Source: Chelonoidis abingdonii
Lineage: Eukaryota > Chordata > Testudines > Testudinidae
Reading direction: 5' to 3'
Assembly (NCBI RefSeq): GCF_003597395.2
Contig: NC_133769.1
Span: forward strand, 44,623,831-44,687,830
Length of the DNA stretch: 64,000 nucleotides
Part shown: positions 56,986-64,000 of the stretch, in pieces
Numbering within the stretch: position 1 is the stretch's first letter
How the letters are laid out: each line of letters begins with the position of its first letter
Made by a program: the position numbers and the translations under genes
The notes under the pieces: model-generated
The model's database searches: none
The model's input: the letters and a program-made list of their open reading frames with translations, nothing else
Told to the model about the DNA's origin: nothing

Positions 56986-58099
56986 GCATGATAAGAATGA
57001 AAATTTAACTGATTTTATGTTGTTGATTCAACATTAAATACCAATTGCTGGTAATAAAGTGGGGACAAGTAATGAATTAGAGCTCTATGATGAATTAATG
57101 TGTGCTATTTTTAAAAGTGTCCATTTTCATTTCACTCTTTATGCTAACCAGCAAAAAATGCATCTTTGCAGAAAAGGGAAGTGTAGCAATTTTTTTACTT
57201 TACACACTAACTCACTAAAATAAATGTATATATTTGGTATTTAAATCAAAATCACTGCAGTAACCAGCAAAGTGTACACACATTTTACAGAGAAGAGTTA
57301 ATTTGTCAGATGTAATATTGTACATCTTAGAATGAATTACTTTTAATTTATATAAGACAAATGTGCTAGCAGAGCATATTTTAAAGAGACTGATTATTTT
57401 GGCAATCTGTTAGCACTTGATTGTCCCCTATTAATAATGCTGGAAATATGTAATAAAAGAAAACATTATAATCTGATGTAGTACAGTATAGAAACTCAGA
57501 GCAAATTTTAAAGTTAAGAAACTTCACTTCTTTAAAACATTGAATTTACATATTGACTTTCATCAGAAAATCTCAAAGTATTGTGTAGGATGGGACTTAA
57601 TGCAAGAGTTCAGAGTTTATTAGACCACACAATGTACATATTGCCATGTAACGGCAACTGTGAGTGAGGTCTCCATTGCTATTACCTGATCTGTTGGGGA
57701 TAGCTGTGCTCTGAATGTGACCTAGGTTTTTTTGTTGTTGGCTGCAGGAACTCTCCAGGGTTTATTTTAAAAAAAAAAAAAAAAAAAATTGAGTGCTAAT
57801 ATCTACAAAACATACTGCAATTTTTTTCTTTATATATAAGTGAATGACTGTTTCCCTGTCCCAAAGAACTTGCAGCCTAAGCTAAAACATATAAAACACT
57901 TTGGAGAAGGTGGGGGAGGAGAAACAGTGGACAAGAATTGGAGAAGGAAATGAAAGGCTTGTTAAGCCCTCATCTAGACAGCAGGGAGCCAAACACGATG
58001 AGGCACATGGGAACTAAGTTTTTTGTAGGGTTTTGAAGGTGAGAACTATGGGACTGAATTTGATGCTATCATAAGCATCTTTCCCAAATCTGGACCTTA
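56986..58099. other. Intergenic, nothing recognised
   Basis: AT-rich, with a poly-A run of about 20 near 57769. No gene. Confidence 0.5.
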
Positions 58100-58950
58100 G
58101 CGTCCAAAATGTGGGTGCCTGGCATGAACCTCCAAGCTTAATTACCAGCTTGGATCTTATCTCGCTGCCACCAGACAGGAATTACAGTGCCTGCCTTGCC
58201 CTGGTCCCCCAAACTTTCCCTGGAGGGACCCCAAGACCCAGAAGCTCTGAGTCTTACCGGCAAGGGAAATAACCCACTTCCCTTCCCCCTCTCTCTCCCA
58301 CCCAGACTTTCCTCTCTGGGCTAACCCGAGAGTACTGATGCAATCTCTTTACATCACAATACCAAGAAGCATGTCATTCTCCTCTCTTCCACAAAGAGAC
58401 AAACCCCTAATACAAGAAACAGAAATGATTTATCTTTCTCCCCCCTCCACAATTCCCTGGTGCTGCAGAGCTTCACCCTCCCGTAGATCTAACAAAGAGA
58501 ATTCCCTTCCTCCTCGTTCCTTAGCCTACAGAGAGAAAAAACTCAAACAAGTCTTAAAAGAAAACTTTATATAAAAGAAAGAAAAGACATGACATAATCT
58601 CTGTCAAGTGACCATTCAGGCTATGTGTTATAGAAAATTATGAAAAACAGTCTGATTTATAAAGATATCCAATTTGAAACATTCCAGCAAAAACACATCT
58701 CAAATACAACCCAAAAACATACAAAACCTAATGTTTTTCTACCTGTTACTTACAATTTGGAAACAGAAGATTGATAGAAAAGAACCTCTTGGGCTGAGAG
58801 ACAGACAAAAGACTCAGACCCCAAAAAATTCCCTCCCTGACACGTTCGACATCCAGTTTCCTGATTGGTCCTCTGGTCAGGTGTTTGGTTCCCTTTGTTA
58901 ACCCTTTACAGGTAAAAGAAACATTAACCCTTAGCTATCTATTTATGACA
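58100..58950 (-). repeat. LTR-like interspersed repeat
   Basis: Ends ccctttgttaaccctttaca and ggtaaaagaaacattaaccc then ctatttatgacag, with a pyrimidine-rich body. Wording typical of turtle LTR-like repeats. No domain, no partner LTR, orientation uncertain. Confidence 0.45.
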
Positions 58951-59409
58951 GATGCTTAAGGTGAGAAGAAGCCTATGAAGGAATTCAGAGGCACTGGCTA
59001 TGGTCATTGTGGTAGGAAAGTGGATGATTTTCATAGCTGTGTTTAAAGTGGAGAGGCCAAGGAGAGTCACTAGAGACAATGAGTTTGTACCCATCCGCTG
59101 TCAATATCCTGACCTCCAGTCAGGTTTCAGGCCAGGTCTTGGAATGGAGACAGCTGTTAGGATATCTCCATATTTCCACTGATGAGAGGGCCTATATTCA
59201 TACCTGTAAATTTGTCTATGATATGTGATACTATAGGGCTATGGCATACTATCTGAAGGATACCAAGAGAGGTTACACTCTCCTACCACTTCAAAAGTTT
59301 CCTCCTAGGTATCCTGCTGTTAATTGACTTATCTGATTAGACTGACTTAACACTTGGTAAAGCACCCCCATCCTTTCATGTATTTATACCTGCTCCTGTA
59401 TTTTTTTTA

Positions 59410-59550
59410 TTTCATACATCTGATGAAGTGGGTTCTAGCCCACGAAAGCTTATGCCTAAATAAATTTGTTAGTCTCTAAGGTGCCATAAGGACTCTCTTT
59501 TTTTTTTTTTTCCCTCCTTCTTCCTGATACAGACTAACATGGCTACCAGT
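59410..59550 (+). repeat. Foldback-family copy
   Basis: Reads catctgatgaagtgggttc, cccacgaaagcttatgcc, ttgttagtctctaaggtgcc and gatacagactaacatggctac: the full right half of the family seen at 26380 and 44086. Confidence 0.85.
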
Positions 59551-60608
59551 GAAAGCTGTTGGACGCTTAAATAGCTATAGCTGCAAAAACACCCCCTCCT
59601 GTTTTTTTTTTTTAAATTTAAAACATCTGCATAAAATTAACACACAGGCTATAATTCTCCTGTTGGATTATTTCATGAGCCTCTTGATCTCCAGGTTGGA
59701 TTAATACAAGTCATTTTTCCTTACTATGAATATGCAGCATTTAAAAACAAACCCTTTACACCAGCATGCTGCAGCCTGCCTGATCACCAACACCAGCCAC
59801 TGATAGCACATCACCTCAGTGCTCCAGTCACTGTTCCTTACAGAATAAACCATCAGTTTCAAAGTCTGGCCCATTCTGCAGGGCCCTCCATAGAAGGTGT
59901 TCCCTGGTGTCTCAGACACTTTCTGTGACAGTGACCTCTCAGCTTCATTCCTCCAGATCTATGAAATTATTATCCTGAAGGGTAAAATTCAGGATGTTCT
60001 TGGGAAGGGCCAAGGCTTTGGAACACGTGGCTGAAGGAAATTAGAATGACCTTTGGAAGGAAATGTAAAATTCATACCTCAGCTTAGGGTTGTACAACTA
60101 ATTGTAGCAAGAAAGAATGAATCAACAGAAGCAAAGTCAAGGACAGTGTGAGAGAGGGTAAGAGAGAAGAGTAATACATGAGGATGATGGGGAAAATAGC
60201 CCAGGCTGGTGTGAGGAAAATGGGGAGAAAATTATACAGCTGACCTATTTTGAATATAGTTATTCACTCTTTGGGAAGCACTGAGATACTGTTATAATAA
60301 CCTAGATAAATGAGGTGTGAACTGATAAAAGGGTTCAGTGATGGAAATGGAGATGAGAAAAACATGATTTGAAGAGAAGACAAAAGTGATAGTGCTTGAT
60401 CTTGTAGGACAGGAAAGGTAGTAGGGTTGCTGAAAATAAACTGGAAAGGAATGATAGAAATAGATTTGGAAGAAAGATGACTTCATTTTTCCACTGTTGG
60501 CATCAATTTTTCTGACAGCCAGGAGAGGACTGAACACCAGAAGGTCAGTGAGGAAAATCTGATCTGTCATGAATTCTTGCACTAGGCCTCAATGACTACT
60601 CTTTAGAG

Positions 60609-60725
60609 CAGTGGTTCTCAACCTATTTACCATTGTGGATGGCATCCAGTACTACCTGTATGGCCCTGAAGATGTCTCATGGACTGCAGCTGTGTGCTGA
60701 CTAGACTGCAAGTTGAGAACCACTG
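60609..60725 (+). mobile_element. hAT-type MITE, 117 bp, perfect duplication
   Basis: Ends CAGTGGTTCTCAACCT and AAGTTGAGAACCACTG are inverted, flanked by an identical 8-base ctttagag (60601-60608, 60726-60733). The ends resemble the Charlie/MER5 group of hAT elements. Confidence 0.9.
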
Positions 60726-61693
60726 CTTTAGAGGCAAGTAAATGTTTGCACAGCACTTTGAACATTTAGAGTGCTATGGTAAGAAGTAGTAGTAAGACAC
60801 ACAAGAAAGTCAAATGGTGGTTGTGTTGGTGATGAAGGTTTGTGATGAATGAGGGGTGTCTCCATTCCTTTAAAAAGTGTTAAGACTTTATATTAATAGA
60901 TCAAAATATTCACATAATGTCAACAAGTCTATCCGTGCACTGTAATTTGCCCATTGTAGTCAAAATAACCAGCTTACTCAGGATATTGTAACAAGTAGAA
61001 GCTCATTAGGGGGTCAGTTCTGTATTAGCTGTAAAATGTTTAAGCTGCAGCACTGCCAATAGGTCAACTGCCGCTACCTTGTGGTAGCTGAAGTGTGTGT
61101 GCACACATACATATTATTTTTAATTTAATGTAATATGTGTCATTTAGGTTACATGCACTATTTGTGGGCTCATTCAGATAATGCATTTACTTGTTTGATA
61201 AGCATCAGAGCAGGTTCTGTGTGTAAGGATGAAGTGACATCTGATGAAAGGTCGCATTTTCAAAAACGTGCATGCACAATTATAGGTTCTGCGCGCAGGG
61301 ATGAATACAACTCACGCAAACGAGGTGATAACTTGCCTCTCTACGTGTTCTTCAAATGTCACTTGAATCTAAATTGCGTAACTAATCACGAATGCTGCTC
61401 ACACAGCAGCACCCGCCTGGCCTACGGTTCAGTGCAGGTGACCAGCGCTGTATTCAGCGAGAGGCTCGCTGGGCTCCAGGAGCGAGCCCCGGCGTTTTGC
61501 AGGCCCCCATTCTCCCCTTTGTGTTAGTGACGAGAAGCTGGTGCAGAGCTCAGACGCAACAGCCCCCAACGTAGCGCGAGCTGGTGTCAAACCGGCTCCA
61601 CCCCGGGAGCCGGCTCAACTCTGCGTTACCCGCTATCACTTAGCCCGAGCCTGCGCCCCCCCCTCCCCTCATTTCCTTCCCCTCCGCCCTAGA

Positions 61694-61703
61694 TCTCGCG
61701 AGA
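61694..61703. promoter_or_regulatory. TCTCGCGAGA promoter element
   Basis: An exact copy of the palindromic TCTCGCGAGA element found in CpG-island promoters and reported as a BANP binding site. It lies 16 bp from the X-box. Confidence 0.7.
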
Positions 61704-61719
61704 ACGTGCGGAGTTCGAG

Positions 61720-61733
61720 GTTGCCATGGCTAC
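61720..61733 (-). promoter_or_regulatory. RFX X-box
   Basis: On the minus strand this reads GTAGCCATGGCAAC, a perfect fit to the 14-base X-box consensus GTNRCCATRGYAAC bound by RFX factors at ciliary gene promoters. Confidence 0.7.
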
Positions 61734-61800
61734 AACGACAAACGACTGGTGCTCAAGACTGCCAGGGGAGAAAGGTGGTTTGTTCGGGAAGCGGGGCTGA
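61726..61800 (+). other. Short upstream ORF (24 codons) in the putative first exon
   Basis: ATG in the X-box core (CCATGG, a good initiation context) opens a 24-codon frame that stops at TGA 61798-61800, immediately before the candidate donor. It does not resemble IQUB. If transcribed on the plus strand from upstream it would be an uORF; if the start site lies downstream it is meaningless. Confidence 0.25.
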
Positions 61801-61927
61801 GGTAAAGGGGCCTCGGGTGGGGGTATAAACCAGTCCCGGGTGAGGGAATCGCGCGGCGCCGGCAGCCGGCAAAGAGGAGCGGAGCCGCTGCGGGAAGTGC
61901 TACGCGTACAAAAAGGGGAGGCCAGCG

Positions 61928-61947
61928 CCTACAGCTCCCAGCATGCC
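61928..61947 (+). promoter_or_regulatory. ZNF143/Staf-like motif 1
   Basis: CTACAGCTCCCAGCATGC fits the ACTACAnnTCCCAGnATGC core associated with ZNF143/THAP11 promoters, with good agreement over about 18 bases. Confidence 0.55.
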
Positions 61948-61992
61948 GTGCGCCGCCTCCGCAGTGGGGGCTAAGGAGGCGGAGCGGAGCAG

Positions 61993-62012
61993 TGCATGCA
62001 GGGAGTTAGAGT
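61993..62012 (-). promoter_or_regulatory. ZNF143/Staf-like motif 2 (weaker)
   Basis: The minus strand reads ACTCTAACTCCCTGCATGCA, resembling the ZNF143 core with some mismatches. Confidence 0.35.
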
Positions 62013-62058
62013 CTAACGGCTCTACCTGCAAATGTAGACTGGGCTCTGTGGACCGCGG

Positions 62059-62077
62059 TGCATTCTGGGAGCTGTAG
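62059..62077 (-). promoter_or_regulatory. ZNF143/Staf-like motif 3
   Basis: The plus strand reads TGCATTCTGGGAGCTGTAG, the reverse complement of a near-consensus ZNF143 site and the best of the four matches. Confidence 0.55.
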
Positions 62078-62110
62078 GCCCTGTGCCCATAAGGTTCCAC
62101 AGGATGGTTT

Positions 62111-62153
62111 GCTGCTTTTACAGATCCAGACTAACATGGCTACTCCTCTGATA
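62111..62153 (+). repeat. Tail fragment of the foldback family
   Basis: Reads cagatccagactaacatggc and tactcctctgatag, the far tail of the family, sitting between ZNF143-like motifs 3 and 4. Confidence 0.6.
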
Positions 62154-62166
62154 GTAGACCCTGTGG

Positions 62167-62185
62167 TGCATTTTGGGGGCTGTAC
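62167..62185 (-). promoter_or_regulatory. ZNF143/Staf-like motif 4 (weaker)
   Basis: TGCATTTTGGGGGCTGTAC, a diverged relative of motif 3 in the same orientation 108 bp away. Confidence 0.35.
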
Positions 62186-62848
62186 TTCATCAGCTGCTGA
62201 TCCAGGACAGTGTAATAGGGTCACAACCCGCAGTTCTAGTGCCCGAATAAAACCAGGTTCGGGGCTTGGTGGGGAAATATCAACTGCATGATGGCAAGGG
62301 AGAGGTGCAGCGGCAACACGAGGGTGCATTGGCATCCTGTTTCATGAGCTTGGTACAGTAACTGCCCATCGAGCATCAAAGTACCGTGACACTGTATCAA
62401 AATGTCCTCAGGTTCCACAGCAGGAGCCTGGCACACCCCTGCAGATCCCCTGAGGCTGATAGTGAGGCAAGAGCACTGCTGGTGGGAAAGTCACTCTGAG
62501 CTCCTTCCACTGTAGCACAGAGAATGTTCTTGTGATGTGCACATAACAGATGCAAAAGAGATGTTCCATTGCCTTAGGCCCATTCGCAAGGTCTCACTGA
62601 CTGAACACTCTTCAAAAGGGTGACTGCAGCTTGCATTAGTTCCATTGGCTCTCTTACCATAAGGTGTTTTTTACATATTTTGCTATGAAAATAGACAGGA
62701 TTCAGGTTCACTTGGACCACATCGTGGGTTGAGTATCAGAGAAGGAAATTATAAGTGGCTACCATCTCTAGTGAAATTTGTTCTGTGAGGTCTTCATTGT
62801 ACGGGGGTGGGAGGGGGTGGCAGGTGGGTGGGGAATTTACCAACTAAT

Positions 62849-63304
62849 GGCTAGGCTATGCTCTACTCTGTGCTGATTAGGCCTCAACTGGAGTGTTGTG
62901 TCCTGTTCTGGGTGCCACGTTTCAGGAAAGATGTGGACAATTGGAGAGAGAGCAACAAAAATGATTAAAAGTCTAGAAAACATGACCTACGAGGGAAGAT
63001 TGAAAAAACTGGGTTTGTTTAGTGTGGAAAAGAGAAGACTGAGAGGAGACGTAATAACAGTTTTCAAGTACATTAAAAGTTGTTACAGGGAGGAGGGAGA
63101 AGAATTGTTCTTAATCTCTGAGGATAGGACAAGAAGCAATGGGCTTAAATTGCAGCAAGGGACGTTTAGGTTGGACATTAGGAAAACCTTTCTAACTGTC
63201 AGGGTGGTTAAGCACTGAAATAAATTGCCTATGGAGGTTGTGGAATCTCCATCATTGGAGATTTTTAATAGCAGGTTAGACAAATACCTGTCAGGAATGG
63301 TCTA
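62849..63304 (+). mobile_element. CR1 LINE, reverse transcriptase C-terminus and 3' end
   Basis: The plus strand encodes NMTYEGRLKKLGLFSVEKRR, then RTRSNGLKLQQGTFRLDIRK and VRVVKH followed by a stop. The wording before it (ggcctcaactggagtgttgt) corresponds to RPHLEYC. 5' truncated and inactive. Confidence 0.9.
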
Positions 63305-63307
63305 GAT

Positions 63308-64000
63308 CAGGGGTGGGCAAACTGTGGCCCATGGGCCGGATCCTGCCCGCCAGCCATTTTAAGATGGCCCTCGAACTCCCGCTGGGGAATGGGGTCTGGA
63401 GCTTGCCTGCTCCAGCACTCCAGCTGGGGAGCAGGGTCAGGAGTCGGTCCACACGATTCCCAGAAGCAGCGGCATGGCCCCACTCTGGCTCTTATGTGTA
63501 TGCCGTGACCTGTCCATGAATTTTACTAAAAATACCTGTGACTAAAGCTTGGATGGGGGGCCGTCGGTGCTCAGGAGCAGGGGGGATGGTCCGTGGGTGC
63601 TGAGGGAAGTGGCCTGGGACCCTGCAGGGGAGGGGTGGGCCAGGCTGTGCCATGCGGCCTGGGACTCCTGGTGCAAGGAAGGGGGGAGCTGGGCCGCGGC
63701 ACATGGCCCAGGACCCGTGCTGGTGTTGGGAGGGGAAGGGTGGGAGGGCTGGCAGGGACACCCTATCCGGCTCTCCTAGGTGGTGGACGGGCACAAGTGC
63801 CAGCTGCCGCATCTCCCATTGGCCGGGAACCGCAGCCAATAGGAGCTGCGGGGGCAGGGCCTGCAGGCAGCATGCGGTGTGAAGCCTTCCCCCTCTGCCA
63901 CCTATGAGCTGTAGGGCCATCCCAGTGGGAGCCCCCTATCCTGAGGTAAACGCCCGCCTGCACCCTCTGCCTCAGCACCTTCCCATGCACCCAAACTGCT
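63308..64000 (+). mobile_element. hAT-like GC-rich element, cut by window end
   Basis: Starts CAGGGGTGGGCAAACTGTGG, a hAT-type terminus, next to the CR1 end. A GC-rich body follows (ccattggccgggaaccgcag, aataggagctgcggg). Another repeat seems to be nested near 63487-63545. No coding sequence; the ORFs here are shadows. IQUB coding exons are not visible. Confidence 0.55.

Larger units (their letters stand above)
61400..62190 (+). promoter_or_regulatory. CpG-island promoter, probably of IQUB
   Basis: GC-rich CpG-dense sequence appears abruptly after 8 kb of AT-rich DNA. It contains TCTCGCGAGA, a perfect RFX X-box and several ZNF143-like motifs. A good donor (GAG|GTAAAG) at 61801/61802 could end a noncoding first exon on the plus strand. 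In mammals the gene beyond NDUFA5, in the same direction, is IQUB, a ciliary/flagellar IQ and ubiquitin-like domain protein, and an X-box suits a ciliary gene. No IQUB coding sequence was recognised, so gene identity and even direction are inference; a bidirectional promoter is possible. Confidence 0.55.

Noticed and set aside
63593..63907. Glycine-rich ORFs at the window end
   Set aside because: Shadows of a GC-rich hAT-like element; overlapping frames on both strands and no homology.
62190..64000. IQUB coding exons
   Set aside because: Only CR1 and hAT-like sequence could be recognised. The gene body must start further on.
1..64000. CRISPR array, operon, phage or bacterial insertion
   Set aside because: Nothing prokaryotic is present: no regularly spaced short direct repeats with unique spacers, no ribosome binding sites, intron-containing genes throughout.

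Overview
The window is vertebrate nuclear DNA, most probably from a cryptodiran (hidden-neck) turtle. It has intron-split genes with GT/AG junctions, many CR1 LINE 3' ends on both strands, two copies of a tRNA-derived SINE of the kind known from cryptodiran turtles, and many hAT, pogo-like and PIF/Harbinger-like non-autonomous elements. The species call rests on repeat recognition, not on a database search.

Two protein-coding genes can be reconstructed completely. ASB15 (ankyrin repeat and SOCS box protein 15) lies on the minus strand from about 34.3 kb down to 8.0 kb: nine coding exons, 591 residues, every junction canonical and in frame. NDUFA5 (complex I subunit B13) lies on the plus strand from 45.04 to 52.70 kb: five coding exons, 116 residues. 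They are divergently transcribed, about 10.7 kb apart. In mammals the order is IQUB-NDUFA5-ASB15-LMOD2, so the GC-rich island at 61.4-62.2 kb is the expected place for the IQUB promoter. It carries a perfect RFX X-box, a TCTCGCGAGA element and several ZNF143-like motifs. No IQUB coding exon was recognised before the window ends.

Layout: 0-7.3 kb is repeat-rich (hAT transposase remnant, LTR-like sequence, CR1 fragments, a decayed Ty3/gypsy-type pol on the minus strand). 8.0-34.3 kb is ASB15, with introns full of CR1, SINE, MITE and LTR-like insertions and a 734-bp assembly gap (24746-25479). 34.5-44.6 kb is intergenic, with an inverted pair of hAT transposase remnants and a CR1 copy. 44.6-45.4 kb is the NDUFA5 CpG-island promoter with NRF1 palindromes. 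45-53.3 kb is NDUFA5. 53.3-61.3 kb is mostly AT-rich intergenic DNA with a few foldback and LTR-like repeats. 61.4-62.2 kb is the putative IQUB promoter, followed by CR1 and hAT sequence to the end.

The two genes have unrelated roles: ASB15 is a substrate adaptor for a Cullin-5 ubiquitin ligase and NDUFA5 is a structural subunit of mitochondrial complex I. They share a conserved neighbourhood, not a pathway. I found no convincing undescribed biological system. The best leads are structural: a short inverted templated insertion, foldback repeats, a pogo-like MITE carrying an alternating-orientation GC-rich array, a nested insertion whose empty site survives nearby, and the promoter motif architecture at 61.7-62.2 kb.
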